Shown here in pieces: positions 26,789-36,481 of a DNA stretch of 64,000 nucleotides (position 1 is the first letter of the stretch; every line of letters begins with the position of its first letter). Where the stretch lies: contig NZ_CP009248.1 in the NCBI RefSeq assembly GCF_001941505.1, positions 868,001 through 932,000 on the forward strand, given 5' to 3'. The notes under the pieces are model-generated. The model searched no databases and was not told where the DNA came from. It saw only the letters and a list, made by a program, of their open reading frames with translations. This stretch comes from Corynebacterium sphenisci DSM 44792 (GTDB lineage Bacteria > Actinomycetota > Actinomycetes > Mycobacteriales > Mycobacteriaceae). Both the position numbers and the translations under genes were made by a program.

Positions 26789-27982
26789 ATGCATATTCTC
26801 GGACACCGCGGCCGCCGCGCGGCCGCCGCGGTCGCCGCGGCCGGCCTGCTGCTCGCCGGCTGCGCCGGCGGCGACGACCCCGCCGACGACACCGCCGCCG
26901 CCGATGACGGCGCCGGCTTCACCGTCACCGACGTCGCCGGCCGCACCGTGACCCTGGACAAGGCCCCGGAGCGGGTCCTGTTCGGCGAGTCCCGGGCCGC
27001 CTTCGTCATCTCCTTCCTGCAGAAGGACGAGCCCACCGACAAGATCGTCGCCTGGGGCAATGACCTGCAGTCCGCCGCCAGCGACTTCTACGATCGCCTC
27101 GTGGAGGCCGACCCGGCCGCCGCGGACATCGCCGATATCGGGCACTTCAAGAAGGACGACGTCTCCGTGGAGACCCTGCTCGCGCAGGACCCGGACATCA
27201 TGGTGCTCACCCTGCAGCAGAAGGAGGTCGCCGAGGAGCAGGGCATGCTCCAGAAGTTCGACGACGCCGGGCTGAAGTACGTCTTCACCGACTTCCGGGA
27301 GGACCCGCTGAACAACACGGTGCCCTCCGTGGAGCTGGTCGGCAAGGTCCTCGACCGCGAGGAGGAGGCCGCCGACTTCGCGAAGATGTACAACGAGAAG
27401 CTGGCGATGGTCAAGGAGCGCGTGGCCAAGGCCGACGCGAAGCCGAAGGCCTTCCTGTGGCGCGCCGCCGGCCTGTCCGACTGCTGCGGCACCTTCGGCA
27501 CCGAGAACCTCGGCGGGGTGCTGAGCACCGCCGGCGCGGAGAACATCGCCGATGAGCTGCTCGAGGACAAGGCCGAGGGCGATCTCACCGTGGAGAAGGT
27601 CATCTCCGCCGAGCCGGACCACATCGTGCTCACCGGCGGCGACTGGACCGCCTACGTCAAGGACAAGCCGGAGATGGCCGCGGTGGACTACACCCACCTG
27701 GGCTACAACTACGACGCCGAGGAGGCCAGCGAGTCCTTCCAGGCGGTGCTCGACGCCACCCCCGGCATGGAGGAGGTCAAGGCCGTCAAGGACGGCCACG
27801 TCTACGGCCTCTACCACCAGTTCTACGACTCCCCCTTCAACATCTTCGCCCTCGAGGCAATGGCGAAGTGGCTGCTGCCCGAGGAGTTCTCGGACGTGGA
27901 CCCGGCGCAGGAGTTCGCCGACTTCCACGCCGAGCACATGCCCTTCGAGGCGGAGGGCACCTTCTTCGCGGAGCTGTCCTAG
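26789..27982 (+). CDS. Siderophore/iron ABC transporter substrate-binding lipoprotein
   Basis: 397 residues. The signal peptide ends in GLLLAGC (lipobox Cys near residue 24). The mature part has the helical-backbone binding-protein fold of the FhuD/FepB/BtuF class: FTVTDVAGRTVTLDKAPERVL near the start and SAEPDHIVLTGGDW in the second lobe. It captures a ferric siderophore (type unknown) outside the membrane and passes it to the permease encoded 4 nt downstream. I prefer ATG at 26789 after AAGGG over GTG at 26771. The overlap with a DtxR-like site upstream supports an iron role. Confidence 0.88.
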   Translation: MHILGHRGRRAAAAVAAAGLLLAGCAGGDDPADDTAAADDGAGFTVTDVAGRTVTLDKAPERVLFGESRAAFVISFLQKDEPTDKIVAWGNDLQSAASDFYDRLVEADPAAADIADIGHFKKDDVSVETLLAQDPDIMVLTLQQKEVAEEQGMLQKFDDAGLKYVFTDFREDPLNNTVPSVELVGKVLDREEEAADFAKMYNEKLAMVKERVAKADAKPKAFLWRAAGLSDCCGTFGTENLGGVLSTAGAENIADELLEDKAEGDLTVEKVISAEPDHIVLTGGDWTAYVKDKPEMAAVDYTHLGYNYDAEEASESFQAVLDATPGMEEVKAVKDGHVYGLYHQFYDSPFNIFALEAMAKWLLPEEFSDVDPAQEFADFHAEHMPFEAEGTFFAELS

Positions 27983-27986
27983 CTAG

Positions 27987-29117
27987 ATGACGAAGGGATC
28001 CGACGGCGGCGCCGGCCACGGCGCCGCCCTCCCCGCGGCGGGGCGACCCGCCGCCGATCCCGACCGGGCCGCGACCGGTGCGGCCGCCGTCGCCAACTAC
28101 CGGCGGCGCGCGGTGCGCAAGGTCGCGGCCGTCGTCGCGTTGATCGCCATCTGCCTCGTGGCGTTCCTCGCGTCCACCGCGGTCGGGGCCCTCGACTTCT
28201 CCTGGTCCACGGTGCTCAAGGGCATCTTCTCCCCGGATGCGGTGGATCAGCAGACCCGCACCGTGCTGTGGCGGCTGCGACTGCCCGCCGCGGTGATGGC
28301 CGTGCTGGTCGGCTCCTCGCTGGCCCTGGCCGGCGCGCAGATGCAGACCATCCTGGACAACCCCCTGGCCGAGCCCTTCACCCTGGGCATCTCCGCGGCG
28401 GCCGCCTTCGGCGGTGCGGCGGTGATCGTGCAGGGCTGGCGGCTGCTGGCCAACGCCCAGTTCAACCTGGCCCTGTTCGCCTGGGCCGCGGCGATGCTGG
28501 CGGTGTCCATCGTGATCGGCGCCTCGGTGTGGCGCGGCGCCGGCGCGGAGTCGATGATCCTGCTCGGCATCGCCCTGGTGTTCCTCTTCCAGGCGCTGCT
28601 GGCGCTGATGCAGTACCGCGCCGACCAGGACGCGCTGCAGCAGATCGTGTTCTGGACGATGGGCTCGATGGGCCGGTCGAACTGGACCGCGGTGGGCATC
28701 GTCTTCGGCGCCCTGGCGCTGGCGGTGCCCTACGTGGTGGCCAACTCCTGGAAGCTCACCGCGCTGCGCCTGGGCGACGCCCGGGCCGCGGCGATGGGCA
28801 TCGACGTCAAGCGGCTGCGGATCATCACCCTGGTGGTGGTCAGCCTGCTCGCGGCGACCTCGGTGGCCTTCGTCGGGATCATCGGCTTCATCGGCCTGGT
28901 CGGCCCGCATGTGGCCCGGATCCTGGTCGGCGAGGACCAGCGCTTCTTCGTGCCCGCCGCGATGGCCGCCGGGGCGATGCTGCTCACCTGCGCCCATGCG
29001 CTGAGCCTGATGCTCATCCCGGGCCGGGCGATCCCGATCGGGATCATCACCGCCCTGGTCGGCGTGCCCTTCTTCCTGGCGCTGCTGTTCACCCGCAAAC
29101 GACAGGTCTGGGGGTGA
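27987..29117 (+). CDS. FecCD-family iron-siderophore ABC permease
   Basis: 376 residues, with a 50-residue soluble N-terminal extension followed by about nine or ten helices. The FecCD marks are LRLPAAVMAVLVGSSLALAG, MQTILDNPLAEPFTLGIS, the coupling-loop region LGDARAAAMGIDVKRL, and GFIGLVGPHVARILVGEDQR. Only one permease gene is present, so it should act as a homodimer. It is 4 nt from the binding-protein gene and overlaps the ATPase gene region, forming one operon. Confidence 0.92.
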   Translation: MTKGSDGGAGHGAALPAAGRPAADPDRAATGAAAVANYRRRAVRKVAAVVALIAICLVAFLASTAVGALDFSWSTVLKGIFSPDAVDQQTRTVLWRLRLPAAVMAVLVGSSLALAGAQMQTILDNPLAEPFTLGISAAAAFGGAAVIVQGWRLLANAQFNLALFAWAAAMLAVSIVIGASVWRGAGAESMILLGIALVFLFQALLALMQYRADQDALQQIVFWTMGSMGRSNWTAVGIVFGALALAVPYVVANSWKLTALRLGDARAAAMGIDVKRLRIITLVVVSLLAATSVAFVGIIGFIGLVGPHVARILVGEDQRFFVPAAMAAGAMLLTCAHALSLMLIPGRAIPIGIITALVGVPFFLALLFTRKRQVWG

Positions 29118-29122
29118 GCGCC

Positions 29123-29974
29123 ATGAGGAGCGGACGACGGGCCGCCCGGGCCGCCGAGGCGGCGGCCACCGCGGACGCGGCCCTGGCCGCCGCGGCGGCG
29201 GAGCCGGTGAGCCTGACCATCGAGGATCTGCGCTTCGCCTACGGGACGAACCGGGTGCTGCGCGGGATGAGCATCTCCACCCTGCGCGGCGGCACGGTGG
29301 TGGGGCTGCTCGGCCCCAACGCCGCCGGGAAATCCACCCTGGTGAAGACCATCGCCGGGATCCACCGGGCCGACGGCGGCCGGGCGGTGGTGCGCCTGGG
29401 CGAGCGGGTGCCCCGCGGCGCGGAGCTGCGCCGCACCGTGGGCTACGTGCCCCAGGACCTGCCCACCTCCGCCTCGCTCACCGCCTTCGAGACCATCCTG
29501 GTCGCCGGCCGGCGCGCCGGCACCTGGCGGATGACCGACGAGGTGCTCGAGGCCGCGGGCGCGGTGCTGGAGCTGATGGGCATCGCGCACCTGGCCTCCC
29601 GCTACGTCGCGGAGCTCTCCGGCGGCCAGCGGCAGCTGGTCGCGGTCGCCCAGATGCTGGTGCGCGAACCCCGGGTGATGCTGCTCGACGAGCCCACCAG
29701 CGCGCTGGACCTGCGCCACCAGGTGGAGCTGCTGCAGATCGTGCGGCGCCAGGTGGCCCGCACCGATTCCCTCGGCGTGGTCGCCATCCACGACCTCAAC
29801 CTCGCGGCGCGCTACTGCGATGAGCTGGTGGTGCTCGCCGACGGGGTGGCCCACGCCCAGGGGGCGCCGGCGGAGGTGCTGGTGCCCGATGTGCTGGAGC
29901 GGGTGTACGGGCTGCGCGCCCGGGTGCTCGACGACGGCGGGGTGCCGGTGGTCTGCCCGGTCCACCAGGACTGA
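29123..29974 (+). CDS. Iron-siderophore ABC transporter ATPase (FecE/FhuC-like)
   Basis: 283 residues. Walker A GPNAAGKST, signature ELSGGQRQL, Walker B VMLLDEPTSALD and switch His (VVAIHDLNLAARYCDELVVL) are intact, and the C-terminus matches FecE-type importers. It powers uptake through the FecCD permease. ATG at 29123 follows GGGGGTGA; an in-frame GTG at 29114 overlaps the permease stop as GTGA and is an alternative. The N-terminal 30 residues are Ala-rich and unusual. Confidence 0.92.
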   Translation: MRSGRRAARAAEAAATADAALAAAAAEPVSLTIEDLRFAYGTNRVLRGMSISTLRGGTVVGLLGPNAAGKSTLVKTIAGIHRADGGRAVVRLGERVPRGAELRRTVGYVPQDLPTSASLTAFETILVAGRRAGTWRMTDEVLEAAGAVLELMGIAHLASRYVAELSGGQRQLVAVAQMLVREPRVMLLDEPTSALDLRHQVELLQIVRRQVARTDSLGVVAIHDLNLAARYCDELVVLADGVAHAQGAPAEVLVPDVLERVYGLRARVLDDGGVPVVCPVHQD

Positions 29975-29994
29975 GCCGGGGCCGGCCCGCCGCC

Positions 29995-30027
29995 GGCCCC
30001 CGCCCCGGAACCCCCGGGGCGGGGGCC
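29995..30027. terminator. Bidirectional terminator after the siderophore operon
   Basis: Perfect 14-bp stem (GGCCCCCGCCCCGG at 29995-30008, its complement at 30014-30027) with an AACCC loop, between convergent genes. Confidence 0.75.
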
Positions 30028-30058
30028 GCGGCGTCCCGGCGCGCCGGCGGGGGCGGCG

Positions 30059-31084
30059 TCAGCGGAGATCCACGATGGTGCGCCCGGTGCCGGCCCCGGC
30101 CATCAGATCCGCGAAGGCCCCCGGGACCGCCGCCAGGCCGGAGTGCACGGTGGCCACGGGGCGCACCCGGCCGGCGGCGAGCCACCCGCCGACGATCTCC
30201 TCGAAGACGGCGCGGCGGTCCTCGTGGGCGAGGACGGTGAACCCGGTCATGCTCAGCTCATGGTGGATCATCCGCTTGTAGTTGCGCGGCGGCCGCGGCG
30301 CGCCCCCGGATTCCCCGGCGGCGCCCATGAGCACCACCCGGCCCCCGTCGCGCAGCAGGTCGATCCCGGCCTCCAGCATCTCCCCGCCGACGGCGTCGAG
30401 GTAGACGTCGACGCCGTCCGGGGCGGCGGCGGCCAGGGAGCCGGCGAGATCCCCGGCCCGCCGGTCCACCCCGACCGCGCCGAGCTCCTCCAGCAGCGCC
30501 ACCCGCGCCGCGGAGCCGGCCACGCCCACCACCTCGGCGCCGAGCGCCCGGGCGAACTGCACCGCATGGGCGCCCACCCCGCCGGCCGCCGCGGAGACCA
30601 GCAGCCGCTCGCCGGGGCGCAGCCGGGCGATGTCGTGCACCGCGATGAAGGCGGTGAAGCCGACGTGGCCGAGCACCGTCAGGTTCTCCGCCGCCCGGCC
30701 CGGATCCCGCACGGGCGCCGGACGCAGGGCGCCGGCAGGGACGGCGAAGCGCTCCCGCCACGGCGCCCACTGCACCACCGCGGGATCGCCGGCCGCCCAG
30801 CCGGGCAGCCCGTTGGGATCGAGCACCTCCACCAGGGCATCGGATTCGGGCACCCCGCCGACATCGACTCCGCCGCGGCCGCCGGTGGCCGCGTGCACGC
30901 CCAGCCGGCCGGCCAGCCCGGCGTTGAGGCCCAGCATGCGCAGGCCCACCAGCGCCTCCCCGGGCCCCGGGGCGGCCGCCGGCGCCTCGGCGAGGCGGAA
31001 GTCCCCGGCGGTCACCGGGCCGGCGGGCACCCGGGCCAGGCGCACCTCCCGGCCGCCGGCGGCGGAGTTCGCGGTATCGGTCAT
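30059..31084 (-). CDS. MDR-family NADP-dependent oxidoreductase
   Basis: 341 residues of the zinc-free medium-chain dehydrogenase type. The nucleotide site is AAAGGVGAHAVQFARALGA with GAAG- and DVYLDAVGGEMLEAGIDLLR after it, and the opening strand (REVRLARVPAGPVTAGDFRL) and NYKRMIHHELSMTGFTV match the leukotriene-hydroxydehydrogenase/2-alkenal reductase (CurA-like) group. It likely reduces activated C=C bonds with NADPH in the cytosol, as detoxification. GGGAGG precedes the ATG, with TAGCCT (minus strand, about 31132) as a likely -10. It is divergent from the SNF2 gene. Confidence 0.85.
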   Translation of the reverse strand: MTDTANSAAGGREVRLARVPAGPVTAGDFRLAEAPAAAPGPGEALVGLRMLGLNAGLAGRLGVHAATGGRGGVDVGGVPESDALVEVLDPNGLPGWAAGDPAVVQWAPWRERFAVPAGALRPAPVRDPGRAAENLTVLGHVGFTAFIAVHDIARLRPGERLLVSAAAGGVGAHAVQFARALGAEVVGVAGSAARVALLEELGAVGVDRRAGDLAGSLAAAAPDGVDVYLDAVGGEMLEAGIDLLRDGGRVVLMGAAGESGGAPRPPRNYKRMIHHELSMTGFTVLAHEDRRAVFEEIVGGWLAAGRVRPVATVHSGLAAVPGAFADLMAGAGTGRTIVDLR

Positions 31085-31240
31085 CGGGGTCTCCCTCCCG
31101 TCGCTGGGGCAGTGGCGTTCACCCACCGAGGCTACGCCCGGGGCGCCGGGGCCCGCGGCGCCTGCGGTGGACGGTCCCGGCAATCCCGCCGGGAGGCGCA
31201 TGGGCGTTCGAGCCGGGGTGCCCCGCGTCCGCGGCTCTGC

Positions 31241-31253
31241 CACAATCGCGGAC
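31241..31253 (+). promoter_or_regulatory. Possible leaderless promoter of the SNF2 operon
   Basis: CACAAT (31241-31246) lies 7 nt before the ATG with no ribosome binding site; it differs from TANNNT at the first base. Confidence 0.4.
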
Positions 31254-34200
31254 ATGGACCCCACCCATCTGCTGCACGGCCTCTGGCTGCCCGGAAAGGG
31301 CCTGGGCCTGTGGCTGGAGCGGGTCGAGGGCCATCTCATCCTGGACTCCGCCGCCCAGGCCGGCGGGGCGCTGCCGGAGCCCCTGGCGGGGCTGCTCGGG
31401 CACCGGCCGCTGCGCCGGGGGCCGGTCACCGTGCTGGCCAGCCCCTCCGGGCGCCGGGTGCGCAAAACCCCGCCGATGCGGCTGCTCGCCCCGCCGGCGG
31501 CGGCCGCGGCCCTGGCCGTGGCCGCAGACTTCGACGGGCACCCGGCCATCGACCACGACCTGCGCTACCTCGCCCGGGTCGCCGCCGGGATCCGGGCGCA
31601 TGTGCGCGCCGGCCGGGTGATGCCCGCGGTGACCTGGGAGGCCGACTCCTGGTACCTGAAGTTCCGCCTGGCCGACGGCATCGCCGAGGCGCCCTGGCTG
31701 GCCGAGCTGCGCCGGCTGCTCCCGGAGGTGCTGCGCGCCAACGGCGGCCCGGCGATGCTCGATGATCTGCTGGCCCAGCTCGCCCACGAGATCACGCTGC
31801 GCGAGCTCTCCGGCTACGCCGCCGCGGCGGGCCGGCACCGGATGATCCGGACCATGCTCGACGGCGCCCCGCTGCGCAATCCGCCGCCCGGGTTCGTCGC
31901 CGGGCTCAACGAATGGCGGGCCAGCGTCAACGCCGCCCGGATGAACCTGGTGCTCACCCTGGAGGAGCCGGAGCCGGAGGACGAGCCCGCCGATGCGCCG
32001 GCGGCCGAGGCGGCGGTGCTGCCGCTGCGCGCGGACCGGTGCTCCGGCGCCGAGGCCGCCCCGGGCCGGGACGGGGCCGCCCAAGGGGCCCCGGCGCCGG
32101 TCACCGACCTCGACGGGGCCCGGGACGCCGCCGCGGCCGAGGATCCGCTGTCCGGGACCGACCCGGCGTGGCCGCTGCGGGTCGGGGTGCTCGACGAGCA
32201 CGGCGGGGAGCTGCCGGCCGACCCGGAGCTGCTCGGCGCCGGGGTGCGCCGGAGCCTGGATCGGCTGCTCGCCGCCGCGGCCGCCGCCTTCCCGCCGCTG
32301 GGCGCCGCCGCCCCCGCGGGCCGCGGCCTGGACCTGCTGCTCACCGGCCGGGAGGTGGAGCAGCTGCTGCTCACCGGCATCGGCGCCCTCGCCGAGGCCG
32401 GGATCCGGGTGCGGTTGCCCGCCGGCTGGGACCGCCGCGACCCGGCGGCGCGGATCACCCTGCGCGCCGCGGAGCCCACCGGGTCGGTGCGCGGGGCCAC
32501 CCCCGGGCGGGTCGGCCTGGACCAGCTCGTCGACTACTCCTGGCGGATCTCCGTCGACGGGCGGGAGATCGACGAGGCGGCGATGGCGCTGCTGTTGGAA
32601 TCCAAGACCGGGCTGATCCGGCTGCGCGACCGGTTCATCCTGGTCGACCCGGCGAAGGCCCGCCGGATGCTGGAGCACCTGCGCAACCGCGCCGGCGGCG
32701 CGGACCGCTTCGGCGGCACCGCGCCGATGGTGGAGCTCATCGGCCTCGACGACGAGGTCCGCCAGGCCACCGACGCCGAGGTGGATCTCACCGTGGCCGG
32801 CGAACTCGGCGACTTCTTCACCGGGGTGGTCGACCCCCGCCCCGAGGAGCTGCCCGCCCCGCCCGGGCTGCGGGCCGAACTGCGGCCCCACCAGCTGAGC
32901 GGGATGGCCTGGCTGGAGTGGATGTCCCGGCACGGCTTCGGCGCGGTGCTCGCCGATGACATGGGCCTGGGCAAGACCATCCAGGTGCTCGCCCTGCTGC
33001 TGCACGAGCGCGCGCACGGCGGCGCCGGGCCCACCCTGGTGGTCGCGCCGACCTCGGTGGCCGGCAACTGGGTGGACGAGGCCGCCCGCTTCGCCCCGGA
33101 CCTGCGCACCGTGCTGCACCACGGGCCGCGCCGGGCCCGCGGGGCGGAGTTCACCGCCGCCGCGGCCGGGGCCGACATCGTGATCACCACCTACCCGCTG
33201 CTCGCCCGGGACGAGGCGGATCTGGCCACCGTGGACTGGGCGCACCTCGTCCTCGACGAGGCGCAGGCGATCAAGAACCCGAACACGGCGGTGTCCCGGG
33301 TCGCCCGCCGGCTGCCCGGCCGGCACGCCATCGCGCTCACCGGCACCCCGATGGAGAACAACCTCGGCGAACTGCACACCATCATGGACTTCTGCGCCCC
33401 CGGGCTGCTCGGCAGCGCCCGGTCCTTCCGCGCGAAATGGGCCCGGCCCATCGAGACCGGGGCCGATCCCGGCGCCGCCGCCCGGCTGCGGCGGGTACTC
33501 GACCCGTTCATCCTGCGCCGGGTGAAGACCGATCCGGCGGTCCTCGGGGATCTGCCGGAGAAGCAGGAGAACACCGAGTTCGTGGAGCTCACCGTGGAGC
33601 AGGCGGCGCTCTACGCCGCCTATGTCCGGGAGCTCGAGGCGGCCCTGGCCGCACAGCGCGGCGGCGCCGCGGAGCCGGGCCGCACCGCGATGTCGCGCCG
33701 GGCGCTGGTGCTGACCTCGCTGACCCGGCTGAAGCAGATCTGCAACCACCCGGCGCACTACCTCGCCGACGGCTCGGCGATCACCGACGGCGGCGGGCAC
33801 CGCTCCGGGAAGGTGCGCCGGCTGGTGGAGCTGCTCGACCTGGCCGTGGGGCAGGGCGAATCCACCCTGGTGTTCACCCAGTACGCCGAATTCGGCCGGC
33901 TGCTGCGGCCCTATCTGGCGGAGCGCTACGGTCGGCCGATCCCCTTCCTGCACGGCGGGGTGCCGCGCGCCGAGCGGCTGGCCATGGTCGAGGCCTTCAA
34001 CGCCCCCGGCGGCCCGCCGGTGCTGCTGCTGTCGCTGAAGGCCGGGGGCACCGGGCTGAACCTCACCGGGGCCAACCACGTGGTGCACGTGGACCGCTGG
34101 TGGAACCCGGCGGTGGAGAACCAGGCCACCGACCGGGCCTACCGGATCGGCCAGCTGCGCGACGTCACCGTGCACAAGCTGGTCAGCCGGGGCACCCTGG

Positions 34201-34376
34201 AGGAGCGGATCGACCGGGTCATCGCCGACAAGATCGCCCTCGGCGGGGCGGTGATCGGCACCGGCGCCCGGGCGCTGACCGAATTGGACGACGAGGAGCT
34301 GCGCACCCTGGTGCACCTGGACGCCCGGCCGCGGCCGGGCGGCGGGGACGCCGACGCGGCGGGGAGGCGGCGGTGA
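31254..34376 (+). CDS. SNF2-family DNA helicase/translocase
   Basis: 1040 residues. The N-terminal half (about 1-540) is the bacterial SNF2-associated region. The motor follows: DDMGLGKT near residue 567, DEAQAIKNP near 667, LTGTPMENNLGEL, and in lobe 2 KAGGTGLNLTGAN and VENQATDRAYRIGQ near 945. It should move along double-stranded DNA using ATP and remodel protein-DNA complexes. The gene overlaps the SWIM-protein gene (ATG inside GTGATG at 34373-34378), and SNF2 plus SWIM pairs are common in bacteria, suggesting they act together. The start is set by similarity and the leaderless pattern; upstream in-frame starts lie in low-complexity sequence. Confidence 0.93.
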   Translation: MDPTHLLHGLWLPGKGLGLWLERVEGHLILDSAAQAGGALPEPLAGLLGHRPLRRGPVTVLASPSGRRVRKTPPMRLLAPPAAAAALAVAADFDGHPAIDHDLRYLARVAAGIRAHVRAGRVMPAVTWEADSWYLKFRLADGIAEAPWLAELRRLLPEVLRANGGPAMLDDLLAQLAHEITLRELSGYAAAAGRHRMIRTMLDGAPLRNPPPGFVAGLNEWRASVNAARMNLVLTLEEPEPEDEPADAPAAEAAVLPLRADRCSGAEAAPGRDGAAQGAPAPVTDLDGARDAAAAEDPLSGTDPAWPLRVGVLDEHGGELPADPELLGAGVRRSLDRLLAAAAAAFPPLGAAAPAGRGLDLLLTGREVEQLLLTGIGALAEAGIRVRLPAGWDRRDPAARITLRAAEPTGSVRGATPGRVGLDQLVDYSWRISVDGREIDEAAMALLLESKTGLIRLRDRFILVDPAKARRMLEHLRNRAGGADRFGGTAPMVELIGLDDEVRQATDAEVDLTVAGELGDFFTGVVDPRPEELPAPPGLRAELRPHQLSGMAWLEWMSRHGFGAVLADDMGLGKTIQVLALLLHERAHGGAGPTLVVAPTSVAGNWVDEAARFAPDLRTVLHHGPRRARGAEFTAAAAGADIVITTYPLLARDEADLATVDWAHLVLDEAQAIKNPNTAVSRVARRLPGRHAIALTGTPMENNLGELHTIMDFCAPGLLGSARSFRAKWARPIETGADPGAAARLRRVLDPFILRRVKTDPAVLGDLPEKQENTEFVELTVEQAALYAAYVRELEAALAAQRGGAAEPGRTAMSRRALVLTSLTRLKQICNHPAHYLADGSAITDGGGHRSGKVRRLVELLDLAVGQGESTLVFTQYAEFGRLLRPYLAERYGRPIPFLHGGVPRAERLAMVEAFNAPGGPPVLLLSLKAGGTGLNLTGANHVVHVDRWWNPAVENQATDRAYRIGQLRDVTVHKLVSRGTLEERIDRVIADKIALGGAVIGTGARALTELDDEELRTLVHLDARPRPGGGDADAAGRRR

Positions 34377-35329
34377 TGGCCGACCGGGGCGACAACGTGA
34401 TCTGGGCGGACTTCACCGGCCGCCGCGGGACGCCGGGCCGCGCCGGGGCGCGCCCGGCGGCGCGCCGCCGGGCGGCGCGGGAGGCGGCGCGCACCTGGGC
34501 GGCGCGCACCCTCGTCGACCGGGTGCTGCCGGGCGCCGACCGGGGCCGGGTGGACCGGGGCCGGGACTACCACGCCGAGGGCCGGGTCGCCGAGCTCACC
34601 CTCGCCGCCGGGGCGATCTCGGCGCTGGTGCGCGGCACCCAGCTCGACCCCTTCACCGTGATCCTGCAGCTGCCCTGGCGCGGGGAGGCCGAGCGGGACC
34701 GGGCCGTCGCCGCGATCGCCGCGGCCCCCGGCGGGGTGCTCGCCGCGCTCAACGGCGCCCTGCCGGCGGAGGAGGAGCACCGGCTGCTGCTCGGCCCCGG
34801 GGAATCGCTGCGCTGCAGCTGCGACTGCCCGGATCCGGCGGAGTACTGCAAGCACATCATCGCGGTCACCCTCGCCGCCGCCGCGGCCCTGGACGCCGAC
34901 CCGGCGCTGCTGCTGCGGCTGCGCGGGATCACCGACTCCGATCTGCGCCGGGCGCAGCGCCGGGCCGGCCCCGGCGGGGAGGGGGCGGAGGGGGCCCCGC
35001 GCGGGCCGGCGGCCCCGAGCTGGCGGGCGGTGGACCAGGCGATCCCGCCCGGCGGCGGGGATTTCTGGGGCCGGGAGCTGCCGCCGCCGGAGGTGCCGGA
35101 GGTCACCGCCGCGCCCGCCCTGGCCGCCGCCGACCGCGCCCTGCTGGAGGAGGCGCTGGCCACGGTCTGCTACGGCCGGGTCGACGAGACGCGCCTGATC
35201 TCCGATCTGGAGGTGCTCTACGAGGCGCTCACCCCGGTTCGCGGGCGCGGCGGGGCCGGTTCGGGCGATGATGGCGGGGACCATGATCCCGACGGGGCCG
35301 GGGACGCCGGCCCGGAGGAGGGGCGATGA
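34376..35329 (+). CDS. SWIM zinc-finger protein
   Basis: 317 residues. The SWIM motif CxCx..CxH appears as CSCDCPDPAEYCKH at about residues 146-160. The N-terminal 45 residues are strongly basic (RRRAAREAAR region) and the C-terminus is acidic and disordered. SWIM domains bind DNA or partner proteins; its fixed place after the SNF2 gene suggests a helper subunit. GGGAGG lies 9 nt before the ATG, which overlaps the SNF2 stop; its own stop overlaps the sbcD start (ATGA), so the genes are translationally coupled. Confidence 0.85.
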   Translation: MADRGDNVIWADFTGRRGTPGRAGARPAARRRAAREAARTWAARTLVDRVLPGADRGRVDRGRDYHAEGRVAELTLAAGAISALVRGTQLDPFTVILQLPWRGEAERDRAVAAIAAAPGGVLAALNGALPAEEEHRLLLGPGESLRCSCDCPDPAEYCKHIIAVTLAAAAALDADPALLLRLRGITDSDLRRAQRRAGPGGEGAEGAPRGPAAPSWRAVDQAIPPGGGDFWGRELPPPEVPEVTAAPALAAADRALLEEALATVCYGRVDETRLISDLEVLYEALTPVRGRGGAGSGDDGGDHDPDGAGDAGPEEGR

Positions 35330-36480
35330 ACGCGCCGGCAGTGCGCTTCCTGCACACCTCGGACTGGCAGCTGGGCATGCCCGCGGCCTTCCTGGCCCGC
35401 TACGACGACGCGGTCCCGGCGGAGTTCGCCCGGGCCCGCCTGGACGCGGTGGAGCGCCTCGGGGAGGTCGCCGCCGAGCGCGGCTGCGCCTTCATCGTGG
35501 TCGCCGGGGACGTCTTCGACTCCAACTCCCCGGACCCGCAGCAGCTCGGCCGGGCGGTGGAGCGGCTGCGCGGGCTGCCGGTGCCGGCGTACCTGCTGCC
35601 CGGCAACCACGACAGCCTGGACCCGTCCAGCGTGTACCGGCGCCCCGAGTTCGCCGGGCTCGCCGAGCACGGGGTGCACGTGATCCGGGATTCGGCGCCC
35701 ATCGAGGTCGCCGAGGGGGTGCAGCTGGTCGGCGCGCCCTTCCGCTCCCGCACCCCGGCCGCCGACCCGGTCGCCGCGGCGCTGTCCGGGCTGGACCGGC
35801 CCGCCGGCATCCGGATCCTGGTCGGCCACGGCCAGCTGGAGGGCTTCGGCGGGGAGGCGCTCATCGACGCCGGCGCCCTCGCCGCGGCGGTGGCGGAGGG
35901 GGTGGTCGACTACGTCGCCCTCGGCGACCGGCACGGCACCCTGGAGGCCGCGCCGCGCACCTGGTTCTCCGGCTCCCCGGAGGTCACCGACTTCGACGAC
36001 GTGGAGCACGACTCCGGGCGGGTGCTCGTGGTCGACGTCGCCGCCGACGCGGCGGGGGAGACGACGGTCGCCGTGGAGCCGGTGCGGGTGGGCCGCTGGG
36101 CCTTCCGGGCGATCGACGCCGACATCGCCTCCGACGCGGACCTGGACGCCTTCCTGGCCCGGCTCGCCGAACTGCCGGACAAGGACCGCACCGTGGTGAA
36201 GTACTCCCTGCGCGGGGAGGTCACCATCGGCCAGAAGCTGCGCCTGGACGCCGCCCTGGACCGGTTCCGGGACCTCTTCGCCTGCCTCTACCGCCGGGAG
36301 CGCACCTTCGACCTGGCGGTGGTGCCCGGGGACGGCGACCTGCCCGATCTGGGGCTCACCGGCGTGCCCGCCCGGGCCGCGGAGCGGCTCATCGCGCACG
36401 CCCAGTCCGGCTCGGACGGGGCGGAGACCGCCGCCCGGGCGCTGCGCACCCTCATCCGGCTGGCCGGGAAGGAGTCCTGA
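35326..36480 (+). CDS. sbcD: SbcD/Mre11-like metallophosphoesterase nuclease
   Basis: 384 residues. Metallophosphoesterase motifs: HTSDWQLG near residue 10, GDVFDSN, GNHDSLD, GHGQLEGF and LGDRHGT. The usual D-x-H of motif I reads D-W-Q, so one metal ligand is replaced by Gln; the other motifs are intact. It should be an exonuclease/endonuclease for DNA ends, working with the ATPase encoded 1 nt downstream. The architecture and partner resemble the YhaO-YhaN pair as much as SbcD-SbcC. Its ATG overlaps the SWIM-gene stop. Confidence 0.87.
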   Translation: MNAPAVRFLHTSDWQLGMPAAFLARYDDAVPAEFARARLDAVERLGEVAAERGCAFIVVAGDVFDSNSPDPQQLGRAVERLRGLPVPAYLLPGNHDSLDPSSVYRRPEFAGLAEHGVHVIRDSAPIEVAEGVQLVGAPFRSRTPAADPVAAALSGLDRPAGIRILVGHGQLEGFGGEALIDAGALAAAVAEGVVDYVALGDRHGTLEAAPRTWFSGSPEVTDFDDVEHDSGRVLVVDVAADAAGETTVAVEPVRVGRWAFRAIDADIASDADLDAFLARLAELPDKDRTVVKYSLRGEVTIGQKLRLDAALDRFRDLFACLYRRERTFDLAVVPGDGDLPDLGLTGVPARAAERLIAHAQSGSDGAETAARALRTLIRLAGKES

Positions 36481-36481
36481 G